64,000 nt of DNA from Atherix ibis (taxonomy: Eukaryota > Arthropoda > Insecta > Diptera > Athericidae): positions 40,562,954 through 40,626,953 of the forward strand of contig OY282609.1 in NCBI GenBank assembly GCA_958298945.1, given 5' to 3'. Made by a program: the position numbers and the translations under genes. The notes under the pieces are model-generated. The model was not told where the DNA came from. It saw nothing but the letters and a program-made list of their open reading frames with translations, and did no database searches. Every line of letters begins with the position of its first letter. Position 1 is the stretch's first letter. This document shows positions 50,401 through 62,760 of the stretch, one piece after another.

Positions 50401-52530
50401 TTTTCAGTAGATATTTTCAGTAGATATTTTCAGTAGATATTTTCAGTAGATATTTTCAATAGATATTTTCAGTAGATATTTTCAGTAGACATTTTCAGTA
50501 GAAATTTTCAGTACAAATTTTCAATACAAATTTTCAGTAGAAATTTTCAATATAAATTTTCAGTAGGAATTTTCAGTAGAAATTTTAGTGCAAATTATCA
50601 GTAGAAATGTTCAGCATAAATTTTTAGTTGAAATTTTCAGTAGAAATTTTCTGTAAAAATTTTCAGTAGAAATAGTTAGTAGAAATTTTCAGTAGGAATT
50701 TTCAGTTAAAATTTTCATTACCAATTGTCATTATCAATTTTGTTTAGAAATTTTCAGTAGAAATTTTCAGCAGAACTCTTAAGTAAACATTTTCAGTAGT
50801 AATTTTCAATAGAAATCTTAAGTAAAAATTTTCAGCAGAAATTTTCATTATAAATTTTTAGTAGAAATTTTCAGTAGAAATCTTCAGTAGAAATTTTCAA
50901 TATAAATTTTCAGTAGAAATTTTAATGCGAATTATCAGTAGAAATGTTCAGAATAAATTTTGAGTACAAATTTTCAGTAGATATTTACAGTAGAAATTTT
51001 CTGCACCAATTGTCAGTAGCAATTTTGGGTAGAAATTTTCAGTAGAAATCTTAAGTAGAAATTTTCAGTAGTAATTTTCAGTAGAAATCTTAAGTAAAAA
51101 TTTTCAGTAGAATTTTCAGTAGAAATTTTCAGTAGAAATTTCAGTAGAAATTTTCAGCAGAAATTTTCAGTAGAAATTTTCAGTACAAATTTTCAGTAGA
51201 AATTTTCAATATAAATTTTCAATAGCGATTTTCAGTAGAAATTTTAGTGGGAATTATCAGAAGAAAAGTTCAGCATAAATTTTTAGTTGAATTTATCAGT
51301 AGAAATTTTTAGTAGAAATTTTCAGTAGAAATTTTCAATAGAAATGTTCAGTAGAAATCTTCAGTACAAATTTTCAATAGAAATTTTCAATAGAAATTTT
51401 CAGTAGATATTTTCAGTAGATATTTTCAGTAGATATTTTCAGTAGAAATTTTTAGTAGAAATTTTCAGTAGAAATTTTCTGTAGAAATTTTCTGCAAAAA
51501 TTTTCAGTAGAAATGTTCAGCATAAATTTTTAGTTGAAATTTTCAGTAGAAATTTTCAGTAGAAATTTTCAGTAGAAATTTTCAGTAGAAATTTTCAGTA
51601 GAAATTTTCAGTAGAAATTTTCAATAGAAATTTTCAGTAGAAATTTTCAGTAGAAATTTTCAGTAGAAATTTTCAGTAGAAATTTTCAGTAGAAATTTTC
51701 AGTAGAAATTTTCAGTAGAAATTTTCAGTAGAAATTTTCAGTAGAAATTTTCAGTAGAAGTTTTCAGTAGAAATTTTCAGTAGATATTTTCAGTAGAAAT
51801 TTTCAGTAGAAATTTTCAATATAAATTTTCAGTATGAATTTTCAGTAGAAATTTTAGTGCGAATTATCAGTAGAAATGTTTAGCATAAATTTTTAGTTGA
51901 AATTTTCAGTAGAAATTTTCAGTAGAAATTTTCAGTCGAAATTTTCAGTACCAATTTTCAGTAGCAATTTTGGGTAGAAATTTTCTGTAAAAATTTTCAG
52001 TAGAAATTTTCAATATTAATTTTTATTATGAATTTTCAGTAGAAATTTTAGTGCGAATTATCAGTAGAAATGTTCAGCATAAATTTTTAGTTGAAAATTT
52101 CATTTGAAATTTTCAGTAGAAATTTTCAGTAGAAATTTTCAGTAGAAATTTTCAGTAGAAATTTTCAGTAGAAATTTTCAGTAGAAATTTTCAGTAGAAA
52201 TTTTCAGTAGAAATTTTCAGTAGAAGTTTTCAGTAGAAATTTTCAGTAGATATTTTCAGTAGAAATTTTCAGTAGAAATTTTCAATATAAATTTTCAGTA
52301 TGAATTTTCAGTAGAAATTTTAGTGCGAATTATCAGTAGAAATGTTCAGCATAAATTTTTAGTTGAAATTTTCAGTAGAAATTTTCAGTAGAAATTTTCA
52401 GTTGAAATTTTTAGTAGAAATTTTCAGTAGAAATTTTCAGTAGAAATTTTCAGTAGAAATTTTCAGTAGAAATTTTCAGTAGAAATTTTCAGTAGAAATT
52501 TTCAGTAGAAATTTTCAGTAGAAATTTTCA
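47481..52530. repeat. Array block with a repeated string about 3.02-3.05 kb apart
   Basis: CATTACCAATTGTC (CC at 47,702 and 50,721; 3,019 bp), A modules (47,756 and 50,775; 3,019 bp) and GTGGGAATTATC (48,201 and 51,247; 3,046 bp) define two copies of about 47.5-48.9 and 50.5-51.9 kb. Between them lie a C module (49,320) and the TTTTTAACAG string (about 49,930) with a B module (near 50,590). The first copy also matches 61.2-62 kb at a constant 13,559 bp. From 51,936 the CAGTCGAAATTTTCAGTACC form of module P appears. Confidence 0.85.
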
Positions 52531-55500
52531 GTAGAAATTTTCAGTAGAAATTTTCAGTAGAAATTTTCAGTCGAAATTTTCAGTACCAATTTTCAGTAGC
52601 AATTTTGGGTAGAAATTTTCTGTAAAAATTTTCAGTAGAAATTTTCAGTAGAAATTTTCAATATTAATTTTTATTATGAATTTTCAGTAGAAATTTTAGT
52701 GCGAATTATCAGTAGAAATGTTCAGCATAAATTTTTAGTTGAAAATTTCATTTGAAATTTTCAGTAGAAATTTTTAGTAGAAATTTTCAGTAGAAATTTT
52801 CAGTAGAAATTTTTAGTAGAAATTTTTAGTAGGAATTTTCAGTAAAAATTTTCAGTGAGAATTATCAGTAGAAATGTTCAGCATAAAATTTTGTAGAATT
52901 TTTAGTAGAAATTTTTAGCAGAAATTTTAGTAGAAATTTTTAGTAGAAATTTTCAGTAGAAATTTTCAGTAAAAATTTTCGGTAGAAATTTTTAGGAGAA
53001 ATTTTCAGTAGAAATTTTAAGTAGAAATTTTCAATAGAAATTTTATGTAGAAATTTTCAGTAGAAATTTTCAGAAGAAATATTCGGCAGATATTTTCATT
53101 AGATATTTCAGTAGAAATTTTCAGTAGAAATTTTCAGTAGAAATTTTCAGTAGAAATTTTCAGTAGAAATTTTCAGTAGAAATATTCAGTACAAATTTTC
53201 AGTACAAATTTTCAGTAGAAATTTTCAGTAGAAATTTTCAATATAAATTTTCAGTAGGAATTTTCAGTAAAAATTTTAGTGCGAATTATCAGTAAAAATG
53301 TTCAGCATAAATATTTAGTTGAAATTTTCAGTAGAAATTTGTAGTAGAAATTTTTAGTGGAAATTTTCAGTAGAAATTTTCAGTAGAAATTTTCAGTAGA
53401 AATTTTCAATATAAATTTTCAGTATGAATTTTCAGTAGAAATTTTAGTGCGAATTATCAGTAGAAATTTTCTGTAGAAATTTTCAGTAGAAATTTTTAGT
53501 ACAAATTTTCAGTACAAATTTTCAGTACAAATTTTCAATAGAAATGTTCAATATAAATTTTCAGTAGGAATTTTCAGTAGAAATTTTAGTGCGAATTATC
53601 AATAGAAATGTTCAGCATAAATTTTTAGTTGAAATTTGCAGTAGAAATTTTTATTAGAAATTTTCAGTAGAAATTTTTAGTAGAAATTTTCAATTGAAAT
53701 TTTCAGTAGAAATTTTCAGTAGAAATTTTCAGTAGAAATTTTCAGTAGAAATTTTCAGTAGAAATTTTCAGTAGAAATTTTCAGTAGAAATTTTCAGTAG
53801 AAATTTTCAGTAGAAATTTTCAGTAGAAATTTTCAGTAGAAATTTTCAGTAGAAATTTTCAGTAGAAATTTTCAGTAGAAATTTTCAGTAGAAATTTTCA
53901 GTAGAAATTTTCAGTAGAAATTTTCAGTAGAAATTTTCAGTAGAAATTTTCAGTAGAAATTTTCAGTAGAAATTTTCAGTCGAAATTTTCAGTACCAATT
54001 TTCAGTAGCAATTTTGGGTAGAAATTTTCTGTAAAAATTTTCAGTAGAAATTTTCAATATTAATTTTTATTATGAATTTTCAGTAGAAATTTTAGTGCGA
54101 ATTCTCAGTAGAAATGTTCAGCATAAATTTTTAGTTGAAAATTTCATTTGAAATTTTCAGTAGAAATTTTTAGTAGAAATTTTCAGTAGAAATTTTCAGT
54201 AGAAATTTTTAGTAGAAATTTTTAGTAGGAATTTTCAGTGAAATGTTCAGCATAAAATTTTGTAGAATTTTTAGTAGAAATTTTTAGCAGAAATTTTAGT
54301 AGAAATTTTTAGTAGAAATTTTCAGTAGAAATTTTCAGTAAAAATTTTCGGTAGAAATTTTTAGGAGAAATTTTCAGTAGAAATTTTAAGTAGAAATTTT
54401 CAAAAGAAATTTTAAGTAGAAATTTTCAGTAGAAATTTTCAGTAGAAATATTCGGCAGATATTTTCATTAGATATTTCAGTAGAAATTTTCAGTAGAAAT
54501 TTTTAGTAGAAATTTTCAGTAGAAATTTTCAGTAGAAATTTTCAGTAGAAATTTTCAGTAGAAATTTTCAGTAGAAATTTTCAGTAGAAATTTTCAGTAG
54601 AAATTTTCAGTAGAAATTTTCAGTAGAAATTTTCAGTAGAAATATTCAGTACAAATTTTCAGTACAAATTTTCAGTACAAATTTTCAGTACAAATTTTCA
54701 ATATAAATTTTCAGTAGGAATTTTCAGTAAAAATTTTAGTGCGAATTATCAGTAAAAATGTTCAGCATAAATATTTAGTTGAAATTTTCAGTAGAAATTT
54801 GTAGTAGAAATTTTTAGTGGAAATTTTCAGTAGAAATTTTCAGTAGAAATTTTCAGTAGAAATTTTCAATATAAATTTTCAGTATGAATTTTCAGTAGAA
54901 ATTTTAGTGCGAATTATCAGTAGAAATTTTCTGTAGAAATTTTCAGTAGAAATTTTCAGTAGAAATTTTCAGTACAAATTTTCAGTACAAATTTTCAGTA
55001 CAAATTTTCAGTAGAAATGTTCAATATAAATTTTCAGTAGGAATTTTCAGTAGAAATTTTAGTGCGAATTATCAATAGAAATGTTCAGCATAAATTTTTA
55101 GTTGAAATTTGCAGTAGAAATTTTTATTAGAAATTTTCAGTAGAAATTTTTAGTAGAAATTTTCAATTGAAATTTTCAGTAGAAATTTTCAGTAGAAATT
55201 TTCAGTAGAAATTTTCAGTAGAAATTTTCAGTAGAAATTTTCAGTAGAAATTTTCAGTAGAAATTTTCAGTAGAAATTTTCAGTAGAAATTTTCAGTAGA
55301 AATTTTCAGTAGAAATTTTCAGTAGAAATTTTCAGTAGAAATTTTCAGTAGAAATTTTTAGTAGAAATTTTCAGTAGAAATTTTCAGTAGAAATTTTCAG
55401 TAGAAATTTTCAGTAGAAATTTTCAGTAGAAATTTTCAGTAGAAATTTTCAGTAGAAATTTTCAGTACCAATTGTCAGGAGCAATTTTGGGTAGAAATTT

Positions 55501-56333
55501 TCAGTAGAACTCTTAAGTAGACATTTTCAGTAGTAATTTTCAGTAGAAATCTTAAGTAAACATTTTCAGCAGAAATTTTCAGTAGAAATTTTCAGTAGAA
55601 ATTTTCAATAGAAATCTTCAGTAGACATTTTCAATAGAAATTTTCAATAGAAATTTTCAGTAGATATTTTCAGTAGATATTTTCAGTAGAAATAGTTAGT
55701 AGAAATTTTCAGTAGGAATTTTCAGTAGAAATTTTTAGTAGAAATTTTCAGTAGAAATTTTTAGTAGAAATTTTCAGTAGAAATTTTCAGGAGAAATTTT
55801 CGGTAGAAATTTTTAGGAGAAAGTTTCAGTAGAAATTTTTAGGAGAAATTTTCAGTAGAAATTTTTAGTAGAAATTTTCAGTAGACATTTTAAGTAGAAA
55901 TTTTCAGTAGAAATTTTCAGTAGAAATTTTCAGTAGAAATTTTCAGTAGATATTTTCGGTAGATATTTTCAGTAGAAATTTTTAGTAGAAATTTTCAGTA
56001 GAAATCTTCAGTAGAAATTTTCAATATAAATTTTCAGTATGAATTTTCAGTAGAAATTTTAGTGCGAATTATCAGTAGAAATGTTCAGCATAAATTTTCA
56101 GTAGAAATTTTCAGTAGATATTTTCAGAAGAAATTTTCAGTAGAAATTTTCTGCACCAATTGTCAGTAGCAATTTTGGGTACAAATTTTCAGTAGAAATT
56201 TTCAGTAGAAATCTTAAGTAGAAATTTTCAGTAGTAATTTTCAGTAGAAATCTTAAGTAAAAATTTTCAGTAGAAATTTTCAGTACAAATTTTCAGTCGA
56301 AATTTTCGGTAGAAATTTGCACAAGAAATTTTC
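52531..56333. repeat. 3,804-bp tandem duplication, copy 1
   Basis: CAGTCGAAATTTTCAGTACC occurs at 52,568 and 53,977 and the E module at 53,084 and 54,453. CAGGAGCAATTTTGGG is at 55,476, an A module at 55,507 and GCACAAGAAATT near 56,319. The order inside is two P(TTT)-E strings, then A, GTTAGTAG, TTTAGGAG, B and P (56,156). The copy ends after GCACAAG, where the array jumps back to the CAGTCGAAATT tract that begins the next copy. The two P-E strings are themselves a 1.37-1.41-kb internal repeat, related to 11.8-14.8 kb. Confidence 0.92.
53704..53976. repeat. Pure run of 21 consensus 13-mers
   Basis: From the unit after CAATTGAAATTTT to the unit before CAGTCGAAATTTT there are 273 bp, 21 perfect CAGTAGAAATTTT units without a variant. 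The homologous run in the next 3.8-kb copy has 23 units. Confidence 0.93.
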
Positions 56334-59300
56334 AGTAGAAATTTTCAGTAGAAATTTTCAGTAGAAATTTTCAGTCGAAATTTTCAGTACCAATTTTCAG
56401 TAGCAATTTTGGGTAGAAATTTTCTGTAAAAATTTTCAGTAGAAATTTTCAGTAGAAATTTTCAATATTAATTTTTATTATGAATTTTCAGTAGAAATTT
56501 TAGTGCGAATTATCAGTAGAAATGTTCAGCATAAATTTTTAGTTGAAAATTTCATTTGAAATTTTCAGTAGAAATTTTTAGTAGAAATTTTCAGTAGAAA
56601 TTTTCAGTAGAAATTTTTAGTAGAAATTTTTAGTAGGAATTTTCAGTAAAAATTTTCAGTGAGAATTATCAGTAGAAATGTTCAGCATAAAATTTTGTAG
56701 AATTTTTAGTAGAAATTTTTAGCAGAAATTTTAGTAGAAATTTTTAGTAGAAATTTTCAGTAGAAATTTTCAGTAAAAATTTTCGGTAGAAATTTTTAGG
56801 AGAAATTTTCAGTAGAAATTTTAAGTAGAAATTTTCAATAGAAATTTTAAGTAGAAATTTTCAGTAGAAATTTTCAGAAGAAATATTCGGCAGATATTTT
56901 CATTAGATATTTCAGTAGAAATTTTCAGTAGAAATTTTCAGTAGAAATTTTCAGTAGAAATTTTCAGTAGAAATTTTCAGTAGAAATTTTCAGTAGAAAT
57001 ATTCAGTACAAATTTTCAGTACAAATTTTCAGTAGAAATTTTCAGTAGAAATTTTCAATATAAATTTTCAGTAGGAATTTTCAGTAAAAATTTTAGTGCG
57101 AATTATCAGTAAAAATGTTCAGCATAAATATTTAGTTGAAATTTTCAGTAGAAATTTGTAGTAGAAATTTTTAGTGGAAATTTTCAGTAGAAATTTTCAG
57201 TAGAAATTTTCAGTAGAAATTTTCAATATAAATTTTCAGTATGAATTTTCAGTAGAAATTTTAGTGCGAATTATCAGTAGAAATTTTCTGTAGAAATTTT
57301 CAGTAGAAATTTTTAGTACAAATTTTCAGTACAAATTTTCAGTACAAATTTTCAATAGAAATGTTCAATATAAATTTTCAGTAGGAATTTTCAGTAGAAA
57401 TTTTAGTGCGAATTATCAATAGAAATGTTCAGCATAAATTTTTAGTTGAAATTTGCAGTAGAAATTTTTATTAGAAATTTTCAGTAGAAATTTTTAGTAG
57501 AAATTTTCAATTGAAATTTTCAGTAGAAATTTTCAGTAGAAATTTTCAGTAGAAATTTTCAGTAGAAATTTTCAGTAGAAATTTTCAGTAGAAATTTTCA
57601 GTAGAAATTTTCAGTAGAAATTTTCAGTAGAAATTTTCAGTAGAAATTTTCAGTAGAAATTTTCAGTAGAAATTTTCAGTAGAAATTTTCAGTAGAAATT
57701 TTCAGTAGAAATTTTCAGTAGAAATTTTCAGTAGAAATTTTCAGTAGAAATTTTCAGTAGAAATTTTCAGTAGAAATTTTCAGTAGAAATTTTCAGTAGA
57801 AATTTTCAGTAGAAATTTTCAGTCGAAATTTTCAGTACCAATTTTCAGTAGCAATTTTGGGTAGAAATTTTCTGTAAAAATTTTCAGTAGAAATTTTCAA
57901 TATTAATTTTTATTATGAATTTTCAGTAGAAATTTTAGTGCGAATTCTCAGTAGAAATGTTCAGCATAAATTTTTAGTTGAAAATTTCATTTGAAATTTT
58001 CAGTAGAAATTTTTAGTAGAAATTTTCAGTAGAAATTTTCAGTAGAAATTTTTAGTAGAAATTTTTAGTAGGAATTTTCAGTGAAATGTTCAGCATAAAA
58101 TTTTGTAGAATTTTTAGTAGAAATTTTTAGCAGAAATTTTAGTAGAAATTTTTAGTAGAAATTTTCAGTAGAAATTTTCAGTAAAAATTTTCGGTAGAAA
58201 TTTTTAGGAGAAATTTTCAGTAGAAATTTTAAGTAGAAATTTTCAAAAGAAATTTTAAGTAGAAATTTTCAGTAGAAATTTTCAGTAGAAATATTCGGCA
58301 GATATTTTCATTAGATATTTCAGTAGAAATTTTCAGTAGAAATTTTTAGTAGAAATTTTCAGTAGAAATTTTCAGTAGAAATTTTCAGTAGAAATTTTCA
58401 GTAGAAATTTTCAGTAGAAATTTTCAGTAGAAATTTTCAGTAGAAATTTTCAGTAGAAATTTTCAGTAGAAATTTTCAGTAGAAATTTTCAGTAGAAATT
58501 TTCAGTAGAAATATTCAGTACAAATTTTCAGTACAAATTTTCAGTACAAATTTTCAGTACAAATTTTCAATATAAATTTTCAGTAGGAATTTTCAGTAAA
58601 AATTTTAGTGCGAATTATCAGTAAAAATGTTCAGCATAAATATTTAGTTGAAATTTTCAGTAGAAATTTGTAGTAGAAATTTTTAGTGGAAATTTTCAGT
58701 AGAAATTTTCAGTAGAAATTTTCAGTAGAAATTTTCAATATAAATTTTCAGTATGAATTTTCAGTAGAAATTTTAGTGCGAATTATCAGTAGAAATTTTC
58801 TGTAGAAATTTTCAGTAGAAATTTTCAGTAGAAATTTTCAGTACAAATTTTCAGTACAAATTTTCAGTACAAATTTTCAGTAGAAATGTTCAATATAAAT
58901 TTTCAGTAGGAATTTTCAGTAGAAATTTTAGTGCGAATTATCAATAGAAATGTTCAGCATAAATTTTTAGTTGAAATTTGCAGTAGAAATTTTTATTAGA
59001 AATTTTCAGTAGAAATTTTTAGTAGAAATTTTCAATTGAAATTTTCAGTAGAAATTTTCAGTAGAAATTTTCAGTAGAAATTTTCAGTAGAAATTTTCAG
59101 TAGAAATTTTCAGTAGAAATTTTCAGTAGAAATTTTCAGTAGAAATTTTCAGTAGAAATTTTCAGTAGAAATTTTCAGTAGAAATTTTCAGTAGAAATTT
59201 TCAGTAGAAATTTTCAGTAGAAATTTTTAGTAGAAATTTTCAGTAGAAATTTTCAGTAGAAATTTTCAGTAGAAATTTTCAGTAGAAATTTTCAGTAGAA

Positions 59301-60202
59301 ATTTTCAGTAGAAATTTTCAGTAGAAATTTTCAGTACCAATTGTCAGGAGCAATTTTGGGTAGAAATTTTCAGTAGAACTCTTAAGTAGACATTTTCAGT
59401 AGTAATTTTCAGTAGAAATCTTAAGTAAACATTTTCAGCAGAAATTTTCAGTAGAAATTTTCAGTAGAAATTTTCAATAGAAATCTTCAGTAGAAATTTT
59501 CAATAGAAATTTTCAATAGAAATTTTCAGTAGATATTTTCAGTAGATATTTTCAGTAGAAATAGTTAGTAGAAATTTTCAGTAGGAATTTTCAGTAGAAA
59601 TTTTTAGTAGAAATTTTCAGTAGAAATTTTTAGTAGAAATTTTCAGTAGAAATTTTCAGGAGAAATTTTCGGTAGAAATTTTTAGGAGAAAGTTTCAGTA
59701 GAAATTTTTAGGAGAAATTTTCAGTAGAAATTTTTAGTAGAAATTTTCAGTAGACATTTTAAGTAGAAATTTTCAGTAGAAATTTTCAGTAGAAATTTTC
59801 AGTAGAAATTTTCAGTAGATATTTTCGGTAGATATTTTCAGTAGAAATTTTTAGTAGAAATTTTCAGTAGAAATCTTCAGTAGAAATTTTCAATATAAAT
59901 TTTCAGTATGAATTTTCAGTAGAAATTTTAGTGCGAATTATCAGTAGAAATGTTCAGCATAAATTTTCAGTAGAAATTTTCAGTAGATATTTTCAGAAGA
60001 AATTTTCAGTAGAAATTTTCTGCACCAATTGTCAGTAGCAATTTTGGGTACAAATTTTCAGTAGAAATTTTCAGTAGAAATCTTAAGTAGAAATTTTCAG
60101 TAGTAATTTTCAGTAGAAATCTTAAGTAAAAATTTTCAGTAGAAATTTTCAGTACAAATTTTCAGTCGAAATTTTCGGTAGAAATTTGCACAAGAAATTT
60201 TC
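56334..60202. repeat. 3,804-bp tandem duplication, copy 2 (expanded by about 65 bp)
   Basis: Matching markers are at 56,372 and 57,820 (CAGTCGAAATT), 56,888 and 58,296 (E), 59,345 (CAGGAG) and 60,189 (GCACAAG). Offsets from copy 1 grow from 3,804 to 3,843, then 3,869-3,870 bp, so copy 2 gained about five 13-bp units. One source is visible: the pure consensus run is 21 units in copy 1 (53,704-53,976) and 23 units here (57,521-57,819). After GCACAAG this copy continues into CAATATAAATT and TAGGGATTTTC, as at 15.2 and 33.0 kb. Confidence 0.92.
57521..57819. repeat. Pure run of 23 consensus 13-mers, longest noticed
   Basis: This is 299 bp of perfect CAGTAGAAATTTT, bounded by CAATTGAAATTTT on the left and CAGTCGAAATTTT on the right. 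The same boundaries delimit the 21-unit run at 53,704. It is the longest homogeneous tract I found by eye and is a likely site of unit gain and loss. Confidence 0.92.
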
Positions 60203-60914
60203 AATATAAATTTTCAGTAGGGATTTTCAGTAGAAATTTTAGTGCGAATTATCAGTAGAAATGTTCCGCATAAATTTTTAGTTGAAATTTTCAGTAGAAA
60301 TTTTTAGTATAAATTTTCAGTAGAAATTTTCAGTAGAAATTTTCAGTAGAAATTTTCAGTAGAAATCTTCAGTAGAAATTTTCAATAGAAATTTTCAATA
60401 GAAATTTTCAATAGAAATTTTCAGTAGATATTTGCAGTAGATATTTTCAGTAGATATTTTCAGTTGATATTTTCAGCAGAAATTTTTAGTAGAAATTTTC
60501 AGTAGAAATTTTCTGTAGAAATTTTCTGCAAAAATTTTAAGTAGAAATGTTCAGCATAAATTTTAAGTTGAAATTTTCAGTAGAAATTTTCAGTAGAAAT
60601 TTTCTGTAGAAATTTTTAGTAGAAATTTTCAGTAGAAATTTTCAGTAGAAATTTTCAGTAGAAATTTTCAGTAGAAATTTTCAGTAGAAATTTTCAGTAG
60701 AAATTTTCAGTAGAAATTTTCAGTAGAAATTTTCAGTAAAAATTTTCAGTAGAAATTTTCAGTAAAAATTTTCAGTAGAAATTTTCAGTTGCAATTTTCA
60801 GTAGAAATTTTCAGAAGAAATTTCCAGCATATATTTTCAATAGACACTTTCAGTAGATATTTTTAGTAGAAATTTTCTGAAGAAACTTTCTGCAAAAATT
60901 TTCAGTAGAAATAG
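60203..60914. repeat. Array block ending in the third, truncated T module
   Basis: A B module with TTCCGCAT lies near 60,265. GCATATATTTTCAATAGACA runs from about 60,829 and the T module starts at 60,876. The layout matches 15.2-16.43 kb and 33.0-33.65 kb, and resembles the shorter second copy (P to T 851 bp here, against 1,344 and 760 bp). The T module is cut just after GAAATAGTT; in the other two copies it continues as AGTAGAAATT and TAGGAAATTTCTGAG. Confidence 0.85.
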
Positions 60915-62040
60915 TTTTTCATTACCAATTGTCATTATCGATTTTGTTTAGAAATTTTCAGTAGAAATTTTCAGCAGAACTCTTAAGTAGACATTTTCAG
61001 TAGTAATTTTCAATAGAAATCTTAAGTAAAAATTTTCAGCAGAAATTTTCATTATAAATTTTTAGTAGAAATTTTCAGTAGAAATCTTCAGTAGAAATTT
61101 TCAATATAAATTTTCAGTAGAAATTTTAATGCGAATTATCAGTAGAAATGTTCAGCATAAATTTTTAGTTGAAATTTTCAGTAGAAATTTTCTGTAAAAT
61201 TTTCAGTAGAAATAGTTAGTAGAAATTTTTAGTAGGAATTTTCAGTTAAAATTTTCATTACCAATTGTCATTATCAATTTTGTTTAGAAATTTTCAGTAG
61301 AAATTTTCAGCAGAACTCTTAAGTAGACATTTTCAGTAGTAATTTTCAATAGAAATCTTAAGTAAAAATTTTCAGCAGAAATTTTCATTATAAATTTTTA
61401 GTAGAAATTTTCAGTAGAAATTTTAATGCGGATTATCAGTAGAAATGTTCAGAATAAATTTTGAGTGCAAATTTTCAGTAGATATTTTCAGTAGAAATTT
61501 TCAGTAGAAATTTTCAGTAGAAATTTTCAGTAAAAATTTTCAGTAGAAATTTTCAGTAGAAATCTTAAGTAGAAATTTTCAGTAGTAATTTTCAGTAGAA
61601 ATCTTAAGTAAAAATTTTCAGTAGAATTTTCAGTAGAAATTTTCAGTGAAATTTCAGTAGAATTTTCAGCAGACATTTTCAGTAGAAATTTTCAGTACAA
61701 ATTTTCAGTAGAAATTTTCAATATAAATTTTCAATAGGGATTTTCAGTAGAAATTTTAGTGGGAATTATCAGTAGAAAAGTTCAGCATAAATTTTTAGTT
61801 GAAATTATCAGTAGAAATTTTTAGTAGAAATTTTCAGTAGAAATTTTCAATAGAAATTTTCAGTAGAAATCTTCAGTACAAATTTTCAATAGAAATTTTC
61901 AATAGAAATTTTCAGTAGATATTTTCAGTAGATATTTTCAGTAGATATTTTCAGTAGATATTTTCAGTAGATATTTTCAGTAGATATTTTCAGTAGAAAT
62001 TTTTAGTAGAAATTTTCAGTAGAAATTTTCTGTAGAAATT
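60915..62040. repeat. CATTACC-type P and A string with a local 336-bp duplication
   Basis: CATTACCAATTGTC is present with its CC at 60,925 and 61,261, and A modules at 60,979 and 61,315, both pairs 336 bp apart. From the second copy on, the block matches 47.7 kb and downstream at a constant 13,559 bp (shown by GAGTGCAAATT at 47,904 and 61,463). The first copy has ATCGATTTTG in place of ATCAATTTTG; a B-type unit near 61,428 reads ATGCGGATTATC. The GTGGGAATT module lies near 61,760. Confidence 0.85.
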
Positions 62041-62760
62041 TTCTGCAAAAATTTTCAGTAGAAATGTTCAGCATAAATTTTTAGTTGAAATTTTCAGTAG
62101 AAATTTTCAGTAGAAATTTTCAGTAGAAATTTTCAGTAGAAATTTTCAGTAGAAATTTTCAGTAGAAATTTTCAGTAGAAATTTTCAGTAGAAATTTTCA
62201 GTAGAAATTTTCAGTAGAAATTTTCAGTAGAAATTTTCAGTAGAAATTTTCAGTAGAAATTTTCAGTAGAAATTTTCAGTAGAAATTTTCAGTAGAAATT
62301 TTCAGTAGAAATTTTCAGTAGAAGTTTTCAGTAGAAATTTTCAGTAGATATTTTCAGTAGATATTTTCAGTAGAAATTTTTAGTAGAAATTTTCAGTAGA
62401 AATTTTCTGTAGAAATTTTCTGCAAAAATTTTCAGTAGAAATGTTCAGCATAAATTTTTAGTTGAAATTTTCAGTAGAAATTTTCAGTAGAAATTTTCAG
62501 TAGAAATTTTCAGTAGAAATTTTCAGTAGAAATTTTCAGTAGAAATTTTCAGTAGAAATTTTCAGTAGAAATTTTCAGTAGAAATTTTCAGTAGAAATTT
62601 TCAGTAGAAATTTTCAGTAGAAATTTTCAGTAGAAATTTTCAGTAGAAATTTTCAGTAGAAATTTTCAGTAGAAATTTTCAGTAGAAATTTTCAGTAGAA
62701 GTTTTCAGTAGAAATTTTCAGTAGATATTTTCAGTAGAAATTTTCAGTAGAAATTTTCAA
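62041..62760. repeat. 377-bp (29 x 13) tandem duplication
   Basis: TCTGCAAAAATTTTC, TTCAGCATAAATT and then a long pure consensus run (about 18 units each) occur twice, with GCAAAAATT at 62,045 and 62,422, exactly 29 units apart. Each run ends in TAGAAGTTTTCAG (about 62,320 and 62,698). The related places at 48.5, 49.2 and 51.5 kb differ in run length. Confidence 0.85.
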
